A stretch of DNA of 52,156 nt from NCBI GenBank assembly GCA_003138815.1, contig PLHD01000013.1, forward strand, positions 71,003 through 123,158, read 5' to 3'. This document shows, piece after piece, positions 7,407 through 17,895 of the stretch. The stretch comes from Acidimicrobiaceae bacterium. GTDB lineage: Bacteria > Actinomycetota > Acidimicrobiia > Acidimicrobiales > RAAP-2. How positions within the stretch are numbered: the first letter of the stretch is position 1; each line of letters begins with the position of its first letter. Both the position numbers and the translations under genes were made by a program. Below the pieces are notes generated by a model. The model was not told where the DNA came from. It ran no database searches and worked only from the letters and a program-made list of their open reading frames with translations.

Positions 7407-8816
7407 ATGGGCGAACTCTGGGAGCTGACCGCCGAGCAGATGGCGAATGGCGTGGCCGAGGCGGCCTTCAGCGCACGCGAGCTGCTCGAGGCACACCTCG
7501 GGCGCGTCCAGGAGGTCAATGGGGACCTCAACGCCGTCGTTCGACTGGTGGCTGAGGCGCATGAGCAGGCCGACGCCGCCGATGCGGCGGTGCGCCGCGG
7601 TGATCAACTCGGTGCGCTGCACGGCGTTCCGTTCACGGTGAAGGAGAACATCGACGTCGAGGGCTACCCGACGACCTTGGGCGTGCCGGTCCGGCTCAAC
7701 GTAATCGCGACGAGGGACGCGCCCTCGGTCGAGCGGCTGCGCCGGGCCGGGGCGATCCCCTTCGCGCGGACCAACCTGCCCGATCTCGGGCTGAGGGTCC
7801 ACACCCGCTCCACGCTGTACGGTCTGACCCGCAACCCCTTCTCCCACGACCGCACCGCCGGCGGCTCTTCGGGCGGGGAGGCCTCGGCGATCGCGTCGGG
7901 GATGAGCCCGTTCGGGCTCGGCAACGACATCGGTGGCTCGCTGAGAAACCCCGCCTACTGCTGCGCGATCGTCTCTCTGAAGCCAACGGTGCACCGTATC
8001 GCCGTCGCGTCCACCACGGCGCCGGCGCCACCCAGTCTGGCGGGCCAGATGATGTCGGTGACCGGACCGATGGCTCGTCGGGTGGGCGACCTGCGGCTCC
8101 TGTTCGACCTGCTCGCCGGGCCCGATCCCCGCGATCCGATGGTGGCCCCGACGCCGCCCACGCCGAGGGTCGTCGCGCCGCAGCGGGTGGCGCTCCTGGC
8201 CGAGCCGGCCGGTGGGACGACGGCCCCGTCGGTCGCCGAAGGCGTGCGCCTCGCCGGGCGCGTGCTCGAGGGCGCCGGCTACGACGTGGTCGAGGTCGCT
8301 CCTCCGAGGCTCGAAGAAGCGGTCAGCGTGTGGGGACGCCTGCTGCTCGCCGACGTCGTCGTCGAGCTGGCGAACTACCGTCACGTGATGTCGGACGAGG
8401 CCGTGTCGATCCTCACCTCGGCCGTCGACCAGCTGCCGACCCCCACGGTCGAGAGCCTCTACGAGCTGCACCAGCGCCGCCACGCGATCCAGCGGGCGTG
8501 GGCCGATTTCTTCCAGGACTACCCGCTGCTCGTCGGCCCGACCTGGACCCAGCCGCCCTTCGTCAACGACCTCGACGTACGCGACGAGGCTGGACGGGCC
8601 GAGGTCGTCGAGCTCACCCGCTTCGTGGCCCCGATGAACGTCCTCGGCCTACCGGCGGTCTGCGTGCCCGTGGGCCTTCACGAGGGCCTGCCCCTGGGCG
8701 TCCAGGTCATCGGGAACCGCTTCGACGAGGGCCGCTGCCTCGCGGCGGCGGCCGACCTCGAGACGGCGCTCGGCACCTTCACGCCGGTCAGCCCCTGGGG
8801 TCAGCGGGTCCGCTGA
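7407..8816 (+). CDS. Amidase (amidase signature family)
   Basis: This 469-aa enzyme belongs to the amidase-signature family, which hydrolyses carboxamides with a Ser-cisSer-Lys triad. The catalytic lysine is in VPFTVKENIDVEG (about residue 80). The Gly/Ser-rich block RTAGGSSGGEASAIASGM gives the cis-serine, and LGNDIGGSLRNPA gives the nucleophilic serine. The C-terminal LPAVCVPVG and LPLGVQVIG blocks are also typical. The ATG at 7407 was chosen for the Shine-Dalgarno gggaagggag; the frame is open upstream to 7344. No gatB or gatC lies nearby, so it is a metabolic amidase and not a GatCAB subunit. The substrate is unknown. Confidence 0.88.
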   Translation: MGELWELTAEQMANGVAEAAFSARELLEAHLGRVQEVNGDLNAVVRLVAEAHEQADAADAAVRRGDQLGALHGVPFTVKENIDVEGYPTTLGVPVRLNVIATRDAPSVERLRRAGAIPFARTNLPDLGLRVHTRSTLYGLTRNPFSHDRTAGGSSGGEASAIASGMSPFGLGNDIGGSLRNPAYCCAIVSLKPTVHRIAVASTTAPAPPSLAGQMMSVTGPMARRVGDLRLLFDLLAGPDPRDPMVAPTPPTPRVVAPQRVALLAEPAGGTTAPSVAEGVRLAGRVLEGAGYDVVEVAPPRLEEAVSVWGRLLLADVVVELANYRHVMSDEAVSILTSAVDQLPTPTVESLYELHQRRHAIQRAWADFFQDYPLLVGPTWTQPPFVNDLDVRDEAGRAEVVELTRFVAPMNVLGLPAVCVPVGLHEGLPLGVQVIGNRFDEGRCLAAAADLETALGTFTPVSPWGQRVR

Positions 8817-9014
8817 ACCGGGCCCGTCGTGCGAGGGTCGTTTCATCGGAGCCGGTCAGCGCACCTTCGGGCTGGCCCGCGAACTTGCCCCGGCGTGGGT
8901 GAGGTCTTAGGTTGTAGTCGGCGGGTCGAGAGGCAGTTGAGGCGACCGCTGGGGTTCAGGACCGCGCTGATTGGCTGGGGCCTGCGCGCCTTCACGACGA
9001 AAGGATGGTTCACA

Positions 9015-10715
9015 GTGACCACAGCGACCGAGGCACTGCGCGGTGCCCGCGATTTCCTGCTGAAGCATCGCGACGACTACGACACCGCGTACGAGCAGTT
9101 CGTGTGGCCCCGACCCGAGGAGTTCAACTTCGCCCTCGACTGGTTCGACGCGGCGCTCACGTCCGAGCATCCCGACCGGGTAGCGCTTCGGATCATCGAG
9201 GGTGACGGCGCCGACGTGTCCTACACCTACGCCGAACTCTCGAGCCGGTCGAACCAGCTGGCGAACTGGATGCGCTCGCTCGGCGTCGTGCGGGGCACCC
9301 GCGTGCTGGTGCTGCTCGGCAACCAGGTCGAGTTGTGGGAGACGTTCCTCGCCGCGATGAAGCTCGGCGCGGTGCTGATCCCCGCGACGACGATGCTGAC
9401 CCCCGTCGACCTGCGCGACCGGGTGGACCGGGCGGGCGCCGGCGTCGTCATCGCGCGAGCGGACGTGACGAGCCACTTCAGCGACGTGCCGGGATCGTTC
9501 GTCCGCATCGCGGTGGGCGCGCCGGTGCAGGGATGGCGGGACTACGCGGACCTGGGTGCCAGCCCCGCAGCGTTCGACGCGGACGGACCCACCCTGGCCG
9601 GCGACCCGTTGCTCATCTACTTCACCTCGGGCACGACGGCGCTGCCGAAGATCGTCGAGCACACCCAGACCAGCTACCCGATCGGCCACCTCTCCACGAT
9701 GTTCTGGATCGGCCTGCAGCCCGGCGACGTGCACCTGAACGTCTCGAGTCCGGGCTGGGCGAAGCACGCGTGGTCGTGCGTCTTCGCGCCGTGGATCGCC
9801 GGGGCGACCATCTGCCTGTTCAACTACGAGAGGTTCGACGCTGCGGCGATGCTCGACGTCCTGCGAGACGCGAAGGTGTCGACGTTCTGCGCTCCGCCCA
9901 CGGTATGGCGAACGCTGATCCAGCAGGACCTCTCCAAGTGGTCGCTGTCGCTGCGCGAGGTGGTGAGCGCGGGCGAGCCGCTGAACCCCGAAGTGATCGA
10001 GCACGTCCAACGTGAGTGGGGACTGATCATCCGCGACGGCTACGGCCAGACCGAGACCACCCTGCAGATCGGCAACTCGCCGGGCCAGGCGCTCAAGGCC
10101 GGCTCCATGGGCCGTCCGCTGCCGGGCTTTCGCATCGACCTCGTCGACCCGCTCACCGACGAGGTCGGCGATGACGGGGAGATCTGCGTGCGCAGCGAGC
10201 CAGAGCGTCCGGTCGGCCTGATGGTCGGTTACCAGTCGGGTACCGGTTCGAGCGTCGAGATCAACGAGCGCGCCTTCGCGGGCGGCCGCTACCACACGGG
10301 CGACGTCGCGAGCCGCGACGCCGACGGCTTCATCACCTTCGTGGGGCGCACCGACGACGTCTTCAAGTCGAGCGACTACCGGATCAGCCCGTTCGAGCTG
10401 GAGAGCGTCCTGATCGAGTTCCCCGCGGTAGGCGAAGCGGCGGTCGTGCCGGCGCCCGACGAGAAGCGTCTCAGCGTTCCCAAGGCCTACGTCACGCTCG
10501 TGGCGGGCCAGCAGCCGAGCAAGGAGCTCGCCGGGGAGATCCTGGCCTACTGCCGCGAGAACCTGGCTCCCTACAAGCGGATCCGGCGTCTGGAGTTCGC
10601 CGAGCTGCCCAAGACGATCAGCGGCAAGATTCGTCGGGTGGAGCTGCGAAACGCCGAGATGGGCCGTGGCGACGGGCGTCCCGAAGGCGAGTACCGCGAA
10701 GAGGACTTCGCGTAG
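9015..10715 (+). CDS. Acyl-CoA synthetase (AMP-forming, medium-chain/aryl-CoA type)
   Basis: This 566-aa ANL-superfamily enzyme activates a carboxylate to acyl-AMP and then acyl-CoA. Its phosphate loop is YFTSGTTALPKIVEHT, the adenine motif is DGYGQTETT, the hinge region is YHTGDVASRDADGFITFVGR, and the C-terminal catalytic lysine is in PKTISGKIRRVEL. The layout and the N-terminal EFNFALDWFDA block resemble medium-chain acyl-CoA synthetases (ACSM) more than long-chain ligases. The GTG at 9015 is preferred because gaaagga precedes it; an open frame extends back to 8829 but its translation is Arg-rich and looks non-coding. A truncated SDR gene follows 100 nt downstream. Confidence 0.87.
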   Translation: MTTATEALRGARDFLLKHRDDYDTAYEQFVWPRPEEFNFALDWFDAALTSEHPDRVALRIIEGDGADVSYTYAELSSRSNQLANWMRSLGVVRGTRVLVLLGNQVELWETFLAAMKLGAVLIPATTMLTPVDLRDRVDRAGAGVVIARADVTSHFSDVPGSFVRIAVGAPVQGWRDYADLGASPAAFDADGPTLAGDPLLIYFTSGTTALPKIVEHTQTSYPIGHLSTMFWIGLQPGDVHLNVSSPGWAKHAWSCVFAPWIAGATICLFNYERFDAAAMLDVLRDAKVSTFCAPPTVWRTLIQQDLSKWSLSLREVVSAGEPLNPEVIEHVQREWGLIIRDGYGQTETTLQIGNSPGQALKAGSMGRPLPGFRIDLVDPLTDEVGDDGEICVRSEPERPVGLMVGYQSGTGSSVEINERAFAGGRYHTGDVASRDADGFITFVGRTDDVFKSSDYRISPFELESVLIEFPAVGEAAVVPAPDEKRLSVPKAYVTLVAGQQPSKELAGEILAYCRENLAPYKRIRRLEFAELPKTISGKIRRVELRNAEMGRGDGRPEGEYREEDFA

Positions 10716-10815
10716 GGCATCGTCACGCGTTCGCGGCAGGCACTGCTTCGAGCGTGGCGAGGTGGCCAACGAGGTTCCCCTCCGCGAGCGGGCGACCGTC
10801 ACTAGGTTGGTGCCC

Positions 10816-11079
10816 ATGGATCTCGACCTCGCGGGACAAGTTGCCGTCGTCACCGGTGCGAGCACCGGCATAGGCCGGGCCACCGCCGTCGCGTTGGCCA
10901 GCGAAGGGGTGCGGGTCGTCGGCGTGTCGAGACGTCCGCCCGAGGATGAAGTGGAGGCAATCGCGCACTTCGCGGCCGGCCACCGCGAACCCGACGCCCC
11001 GCGGCGGGACTGCGCGAAGTCCGTCAGCGCGGCGCCGGCGCGGGAACGACCAGTATCGGGCAGTCGGCGAACTCGATGA
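10816..11079 (+). pseudogene. Truncated short-chain dehydrogenase/reductase (SDR) gene
   Basis: The ATG at 10816 opens a clear SDR N-terminus: L-A-G-Q-V-A-V-V-T-G-A-S-T-G-I-G-R-A-T-A with the NAD(P)-binding TGxxxGIG motif, then a second strand GVRVVGVSRRP. Similarity stops after about 55 residues (near 10980), and the frame runs out at 11079 without the N-x-A-G, Tyr-x-x-x-Lys or later helices of a full 250-aa SDR. The break lies where the 3' end of the oppositely oriented uspA gene begins (11024), which suggests a deletion or rearrangement joined the V-ATPase operon end to the SDR gene. Confidence 0.7.
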
Positions 11080-11473
11080 CCTGCTCGGTCACGCTGCCGA
11101 CGTAGTTGGAGACCACGCCTCGTTGGTCGGACACGGCCATGACGATCATGTCGGCCGGCCAGGTTCGCGCCGCCTCGAGGATCTGGCGGAACGGGTTGCC
11201 CGCGGCTTGGGCGACGTCCACCACGGAAGGCGAAACCCCCTCGGCGCAAACCTCGCGGCGCACGTACTCCAGCAGGTTGCTCGCCGCCTGACGCCGCCGC
11301 TCCCTTGAGCCGGGCTCGCTGACCCGCTCGACCTCCTCGCCGACGCCATCGTCTTCGACCACGATGAAGATCCGCACCAGCGCTTGAAGGTCCTTGGCGA
11401 GGCGCGCGGCGGTGCGCGCCGCCGCGAGGCTCTCTCTCGAGTCGTCCACTGCCACGAGTATTCGCTGGGTCAT
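11024..11473 (-). CDS. Universal stress protein, UspA family, coupled to V-ATPase operon
   Basis: This 149-aa UspA-fold protein begins M-T-Q-R-I-L-V-A-V-D-D-S and ends D-C-P-I-L-V-V-P. The ATP motif region reads AVSDQRGVVSNYVGSVTEQ. It keeps the second glycine-serine but lacks the first glycine of the standard G-x2-G-x9-G-S/T pattern, so ATP binding is uncertain. The ATG (11471-11473) overlaps the TGA of V-ATPase subunit D (11470-11472), so it is the tenth and last gene of that operon. A link between ATPase state and a stress protein is inferred from this coupling only. Confidence 0.85.
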   Translation of the reverse strand: MTQRILVAVDDSRESLAAARTAARLAKDLQALVRIFIVVEDDGVGEEVERVSEPGSRERRRQAASNLLEYVRREVCAEGVSPSVVDVAQAAGNPFRQILEAARTWPADMIVMAVSDQRGVVSNYVGSVTEQVIEFADCPILVVPAPAPR

Positions 11474-12105
11474 GGAGTGGCTCCTTGCTCGCTGCGCCGG
11501 GCCGCCCAGCGCGTGAAGAGGCGCTCCTCGCGCTCGACCTCGTCGAGGGCCAGCACCAGCGTGTGGAGCTCGGCCTTGAGCCAGGGGAGCCGGTCGCGCT
11601 CGATGGCGCGCAGGCGTCGGCGGGTGGAGGCCAGCTCGGTCTCGACCGCGCCTAGGGCGCTGCGGGCGACGGCGAGGCGTGCCGCGGCACCGAGGGCCCG
11701 GCGATGGGCCAGCGCGGACGGCCCGACGGCCGCGTTGAAGGACGCCAGGTCGGTGGCGTCGAGGGGTGCAGGCGTGACTCGAGCCTCGTCGGGGTGCACG
11801 ACGCCCATGGTGTTGCGCCACGAGATCGAGACCTCGGCGAGTCCCGACGTCTGGGCGCCCGCGAGCCGGGTCGAGGAGGCACCGCCCAGAGCGCCGGCCC
11901 GGGTGGACCAGAGCTCGGCCTCGGCCTGGGCGGTCGCCCACGCGCTGCTGGCCTCTTCGAGGTGCCGGACGAGCCGGCGCCGCTCGCGAGAGAGCAGCTG
12001 CTGCTTCTGGCCGAGCAGGTCGATCCCGTGGGTCGCGGTGGCGATCCGCTCGAGCAGCCAGGCCCGTCCGGCCCGTCCGGGAGGAGCCTGCTTAGCCATG
12101 GTCAT
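11470..12105 (-). CDS. atpD: V/A-type ATPase subunit D (central stalk)
   Basis: The protein is about 211 aa and almost entirely helical, with long N- and C-terminal coiled-coil segments (L-L-G-Q-K-Q-Q-L-L-S-R-E-R near the start; L-A-S-T-R-R-R-L-R-A-I-E-R near the end) around a short central domain. That is the shape of subunit D, the rotor shaft inside the A3B3 head. Its position directly after subunit B is the usual one in V/A-ATPase operons. The start is uncertain among GTG 12108, ATG 12105 and ATG 12099; all overlap the end of the B gene (stop at 12092). It ends with ATGA overlap into uspA. Confidence 0.82.
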   Translation of the reverse strand: MTMAKQAPPGRAGRAWLLERIATATHGIDLLGQKQQLLSRERRRLVRHLEEASSAWATAQAEAELWSTRAGALGGASSTRLAGAQTSGLAEVSISWRNTMGVVHPDEARVTPAPLDATDLASFNAAVGPSALAHRRALGAAARLAVARSALGAVETELASTRRRLRAIERDRLPWLKAELHTLVLALDEVEREERLFTRWAARRSEQGATP

Positions 12106-13570
12106 CACCGGAGGGTTCCGGGGCTTCGCCCGTCTCGGCCGCGGGACCGTCGGCCTTTCGCAGGCTGCCGCGGTAGTGGGCGGCGATGCTCGCGGCGGGC
12201 ATCATCGTGAGCTCGCGTTCGGGCAGCACCGAGATGACGCCCCACGCGCGCTCGAAGGTCTCGGGCATCGTTCGCGCCTCGTCCGGCGACTGGTTGACGA
12301 GATCGCGGTAGAAGGCGTCCTCGAAGTCGAGGTAGATGCGGTCGGTTTCGGTGAGGGCATCGGCGCCGATCAGGTCGGCCAGCTCCCTGGCGGCGCGCGA
12401 GCGGGCGAGGGCCGCGATGATCTGGGCCGCCAGCGCCATGTGGTCGGCGCGCGTTCGTCCCTCACCCACGCCCTTGCGCATGAGCCGCGAGAGCGTCGAG
12501 AGCACGTCGACGGGAGGATAGACGCCGCTGGCCTGGACGTCGGGCGACAGCACGATCTGCCCCTCGGTGATGTAGCCGGTGAGGTCGGGGACCGGGTGGG
12601 TGATGTCGCCGCCGGGCATCGTGAGCACCGGCACGAGCGTGACCGACCCCGCGTGCCCGCGGATCCGCCCGCAGCGTTCGTAGAGCGAGGCCAGGTCGCT
12701 GTAGAGGTAGCCGGGGTAGGCGCGCCGTCCCGGCACCTCGCCGCGGGCGGCCGAGACCTCGCGCACCGCCTCGCAGTAGCTGGTCATGTCGGCCAGTATG
12801 ACGAGCACGTGCTGGTCGCGTTCGAAGGCCAGGTACTCGGCGATGGTGAGTGCGACGCGCGGCGTGAGTACGCGCTGGACGACCGGGTCGTCGGCCGTGT
12901 CGAGCACGAGCACGAGGTCGCCCGACGCGGCGCGGGACTCGAGCACTTCGCGCATCGTCGCGGCATCGGCGTGGGTGAGTCCCATGGCGGCCACGACGAC
13001 CTTGAAGTTCTCGCCGGCGACGTTGGCCTGCGCCGCGATCTGCGTGGCGAGCTGGAGGTGGGGCAGCCCGGCCGAGGAGAATACCGGGAGCTTCTGTCCG
13101 CGCACCAGGGTCGCCAGCGAATCGATCACCGAGACGCCGGTGAAGACCGGGTCGCTCGGCACGTCGCGTTGGCTGGGGTTGAGCGGCGAGCCGTTGACCG
13201 TGCGGCGCTCGCTGGCGAGCATCGGAGGACCTCCGTCGAGGGGCTCGCCCATCCCGTTCCAGACGCGCCCGAGCCAGCCGTCACCGACGGGGATGTCGAA
13301 CGGACGGCCCTCGAAGGCGGTGGAGACGAGGTCGGGGTCGATGCCACCGGTGCCCTGAAGCACCTCGACGATGGCGGTGTCGCCGCTGACCTCGAGCACC
13401 AGACCGTGACGCAGCTCGCCCGAGGGCAGGCGGACCCGGGCGATCTCGTCCCATCCCACTCCTTCGACGCCGTGCACGACGAGCAGCGGTCCGCCGACCT
13501 GGCTCGCGCCGGAGTACTCGAGGGGTGCCAAGGGTTCGGGCGGCCCGCCGCTCGCCGGGACGGCGCTCAC
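12092..13570 (-). CDS. atpB: V/A-type ATPase subunit B (non-catalytic head subunit)
   Basis: This 492-aa protein has the family blocks ASQVGGPLLVV, GDGWLGRVWNGMGEPLDGG, DPVFTGVSVIDSLATLVRG and RRAYPGYLYSDLASLYERC. As expected for a non-catalytic B subunit, the Walker A position reads FSSAGLPHLQLATQI, with no GKT. It forms the alternating A3B3 hexamer with subunit A in the cytoplasmic head. The GTG start (13568-13570) overlaps the TGA of subunit A (GTGA), and its 3' end overlaps subunit D. The N-terminus carries about 20 extra Pro/Ala-rich residues. It is clearly V/A-type and not F-type beta. Confidence 0.93.
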   Translation of the reverse strand: MSAVPASGGPPEPLAPLEYSGASQVGGPLLVVHGVEGVGWDEIARVRLPSGELRHGLVLEVSGDTAIVEVLQGTGGIDPDLVSTAFEGRPFDIPVGDGWLGRVWNGMGEPLDGGPPMLASERRTVNGSPLNPSQRDVPSDPVFTGVSVIDSLATLVRGQKLPVFSSAGLPHLQLATQIAAQANVAGENFKVVVAAMGLTHADAATMREVLESRAASGDLVLVLDTADDPVVQRVLTPRVALTIAEYLAFERDQHVLVILADMTSYCEAVREVSAARGEVPGRRAYPGYLYSDLASLYERCGRIRGHAGSVTLVPVLTMPGGDITHPVPDLTGYITEGQIVLSPDVQASGVYPPVDVLSTLSRLMRKGVGEGRTRADHMALAAQIIAALARSRAARELADLIGADALTETDRIYLDFEDAFYRDLVNQSPDEARTMPETFERAWGVISVLPERELTMMPAASIAAHYRGSLRKADGPAAETGEAPEPSGDDHG

Positions 13571-15300
13571 GGCTCGCTCGCCATCCGCGCCAGGACCTCG
13601 TCGCGCAGCCGGGTGACGCCCTCGGCGTCGTCAGGTCCGGTCTCGTCGCGCGCGCGGGTGACCGTGCTGAGGTCGATCTCCTCCACGGCCGACGCCGGCA
13701 GTCCGCCCTCGATGAGCGAGAGGCACTTGTCGTGGACGCTGAGCACCATGTCGAGCAGGGCGGCCTGCTTGGCCGGGCTGCAGTAGGCGTCGTTCTCGCT
13801 CATCGCGCTCTGCTGGAGGATTGCCTCGCGCAGCAGGCGCCCCGTCAGCAGCACGATGCGCTCGCGCGCCGGCAGTGCCCCCAGTCCCACGAGCTCGACG
13901 ACCGACGAGAGGCGGTCGGCCTCGGCGAGCAGCGCGAGCGCCTGGGCGCGCGCTTCGACCCAGCCGCTTCGACCCTGGGTGGCGTGCCAGTTGGCGATGG
14001 AGGCGTCGTCGAGGCTGAACGAGTGGCGCCAGGTGACCGCGGGGTAGTGGCGCGCGTACGCGAGGTCGCGGTCCAGCGACCATAGGCAGCGGACGTAGCG
14101 CACGGTCTGGGAGGTGACCGGCTCGGTCATGTCGCCGCCCGCTGGTGAGATCGCGCCGATGAGGGTCACCGATCCCTCGGTACCGCCGAGGGTCGTCACC
14201 CGCGACGCGCGCTCGTAGAAGGCGGCCAGCGAGGACGACAGGCTGGCCGGGTAGCCCTCCTCGGCGGGCAGTTCGCCGCTGCGCGACGAGAACTCCCGCA
14301 TGGCCTCGGCCCAGCGCGACGTGGAGTCCGCGAGCACCACCACGCGGTACCCCATGTCGCGGAAGTACTCGGCGACGGTCATGCCGGTGTAGACGCTCGC
14401 CACCCGCGCCATGACCGGCATGTTGGAGGTGTTGGCGATGACCACGGTTCGCTCGCGCAGGCTGGCGCCGGTCGCGGGATCGTTCAGGGCGGTGAGGTCG
14501 GCCATGGCGTCGGCGAGCTCGTTGCCCCGCTCGCCGCATCCGATGAAGACGACGACCTCGACGTCGGCCCACTTGACGATCTGCTGGAGCAGCATTGTCT
14601 TACCCGTTCCGAATCCCCCCGGCACCGCGGCGGTCGCGCCGTGGGCGATGGGGAAGAAGAGGTCGACGACCCGCTGGCCGGTGACCAGGGGGGCGAAGGG
14701 GCGCAGCCGCTCGCGGACCGGACGGGGCCAGCGCACCGGCCACTCCTCCCAGAGGTTCACGGCGCGTCCGGCGACGGTGGCGACCACGTCGTCGTCACCG
14801 GTCGCGCCGGGTCCGGCGAGCCAGGTGAGGGCCCCGTGCACGTCGGGCGGGACCAGCACGCGGTGCACGAAACCGCTCCCGGTCGTCACCGTGCCGAGCG
14901 TCGCTCCGGGCGAGAGCACCGTCCCAACGTCGATCGACGCGGGCGCGAATGGCCATGAGGCGCCTGACGGGTGCTCGGCGAGCGCCCCGGGAGTGAGCCA
15001 GGTCGGGGCCTCGGCGAGGGGCCTGAGGAGTCCGTCGAAGACGCCGCCCAGGAGGCCAGGACCGAGCCGCGCCGACAGTGGACGAAGGCTCGAGACCGCC
15101 ACGTCGCCGACGCGCAGGCCCCCCGTGTACTCGAAGGCCTCGGCCGTGAGCAGCCCGTCGCGAATGGAGACGACCTCTGCCGGGATGCGCAGGGGCCCCA
15201 CCTCGACCACGTCGAGTGCCGCTACGCCGGACAGGCCGGCCACTTCGACGAGCGGTCCGTTCACCCGAACGACGCGGCCGGTTGCGGCGCCGACGCTCAT
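13567..15300 (-). CDS. atpA: V/A-type ATPase catalytic subunit A
   Basis: This 577-aa protein is the ATP-hydrolysing or ATP-synthesising subunit of the V/A head. Walker A is PGGFGTGKT at residues 227-235, and the catalytic-glutamate block is IGCGERGNELADAM. LADSTSRWAEAMREFSSRSG and EEGYPASLSSSLAAFYERA are A-subunit signatures. The non-homologous region that distinguishes A from F-type beta is present at about residues 110-190 (SWPFAPASIDVGTVLSPGA). The start is ATG 15298-15300, which overlaps the TGA of subunit E as ATGA; a GTG 6 nt upstream is in frame. Length is normal for the family. Confidence 0.95.
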   Translation of the reverse strand: MSVGAATGRVVRVNGPLVEVAGLSGVAALDVVEVGPLRIPAEVVSIRDGLLTAEAFEYTGGLRVGDVAVSSLRPLSARLGPGLLGGVFDGLLRPLAEAPTWLTPGALAEHPSGASWPFAPASIDVGTVLSPGATLGTVTTGSGFVHRVLVPPDVHGALTWLAGPGATGDDDVVATVAGRAVNLWEEWPVRWPRPVRERLRPFAPLVTGQRVVDLFFPIAHGATAAVPGGFGTGKTMLLQQIVKWADVEVVVFIGCGERGNELADAMADLTALNDPATGASLRERTVVIANTSNMPVMARVASVYTGMTVAEYFRDMGYRVVVLADSTSRWAEAMREFSSRSGELPAEEGYPASLSSSLAAFYERASRVTTLGGTEGSVTLIGAISPAGGDMTEPVTSQTVRYVRCLWSLDRDLAYARHYPAVTWRHSFSLDDASIANWHATQGRSGWVEARAQALALLAEADRLSSVVELVGLGALPARERIVLLTGRLLREAILQQSAMSENDAYCSPAKQAALLDMVLSVHDKCLSLIEGGLPASAVEEIDLSTVTRARDETGPDDAEGVTRLRDEVLARMASEP

Positions 15301-15851
15301 GACCACAGCTCGGCGATCTCGTCGCCCATGGACGGCAGCTCTCGCTCTATGAGCGCCTCGACGCTCAGGTCCAGCCGCCGCCGTCCGCTTCGCGCGACGA
15401 TGCCTGGCGCTTGCGCCGCCGCCTCCATCTCGGCGTCATCGCCGAGCCGCTCGCGGGCGTGCTGACCGAGGCGCGCCGTCAGGGCAGTCGCTTGGGGCGA
15501 GTCAACGAGACCCGTGACGCGAGCCTGCGCCTGCTCGCGCACGTCCTGGTAGACGCCGCGCTGCGCGCCGAGCACCTCCTGGCGGGCTGCGAGCCGGGCA
15601 TCGGCCACGACCGACGACGCCAGACGGCGCGCCGTTGCGGCGCCGTCGGCACGGGCCGACTCGATCAGTTCCTCGCCTTGACGTCCAGCCTCGTCGAGGA
15701 CTGCGTTCGCCCGCGCGTCGGCGTCGGCGAGGATCCGGTCGGCAAGCTGTGCGGCCTGAGCCGCGAGGGCGCCCGCCACTGGTGCCAGGCCGCGGTCGAG
15801 CCCCGCCCTGCTCGTTCTCGCGCCGCTGGCCGCGGCCGGGATGGTCGTCAC
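15297..15851 (-). CDS. atpE: V/A-type ATPase subunit E (peripheral stalk)
   Basis: This 184-aa protein has a long Ala/Arg/Glu-rich helix in the first half (QLADRILADADARANAVLDE) and a compact C-terminal domain that ends EALIERELPSMGDEIAELW. That matches subunit E of the peripheral stator, which pairs with G/H and holds the head. The start is GTG 15849-15851, overlapping the TGA of subunit F (GTGA); the upstream open frame to 15968 is Arg-rich shadow of the F gene. Sequence conservation of E is low, so the call leans on its position between F and A and on its architecture. Confidence 0.78.
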   Translation of the reverse strand: MTTIPAAASGARTSRAGLDRGLAPVAGALAAQAAQLADRILADADARANAVLDEAGRQGEELIESARADGAATARRLASSVVADARLAARQEVLGAQRGVYQDVREQAQARVTGLVDSPQATALTARLGQHARERLGDDAEMEAAAQAPGIVARSGRRRLDLSVEALIERELPSMGDEIAELWS

Positions 15852-16072
15852 GTCGACATCTCCACGACGAGGGGTTCTCTCGCGCCGCCGAGCGCCGCGC
15901 CGCCGAGCGCCGCGGCCGCGGCCCTGGTGACCAGGACGAGCGAAACGTCCCGGTCCAGGCACGACCACGCCCGGCGTACCTCGTCGGGGCTCTCGGCCGC
16001 GACCGCGACGGCGCCGGCCAGGGCGTAACCCTGGATCATCACCGACTCACCGAGCACGACCACGCGTCCCAC
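15848..16072 (-). CDS. atpF: V/A-type ATPase subunit F (small central-stalk subunit)
   Basis: This is a 74-aa protein. It opens with a hydrophobic strand, a gly-rich turn and an ALAGA helix (VVVLGESVMIQGYALAGA), followed by AESPDEVRRAW and a strand D-V-S-L-V-L-V-T. This is the Rossmann-like fold of subunit F, which sits on the D shaft. At 74 aa it is shorter than the usual 100 or so, and the C-terminal helix is brief. The start is GTG 16070-16072, 6 nt after the subunit K stop; the end overlaps subunit E. Assignment rests on the fold pattern and gene order. Confidence 0.72.
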   Translation of the reverse strand: MGRVVVLGESVMIQGYALAGAVAVAAESPDEVRRAWSCLDRDVSLVLVTRAAAAALGGAALGGAREPLVVEMST

Positions 16073-16078
16073 CGCTGC

Positions 16079-17876
<1,798 letters not shown>

Positions 17877-17895
17877 GCGCGCCGGTTCGAGCGCG

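Noticed and set aside
8907-11249. A 780-codon open frame on the minus strand across the acyl-CoA synthetase
   Set aside because: Opposite a gene with all ANL motifs; the composition (His, Arg, Asp runs) is that of a shadow frame.
11384-13786. An 800-codon open frame on the plus strand across the V-ATPase D and B genes
   Set aside because: It is antisense to well-recognised ATPase genes, reads as Arg/Ser/Gly-rich low-complexity sequence and has no domain; high GC creates such frames.
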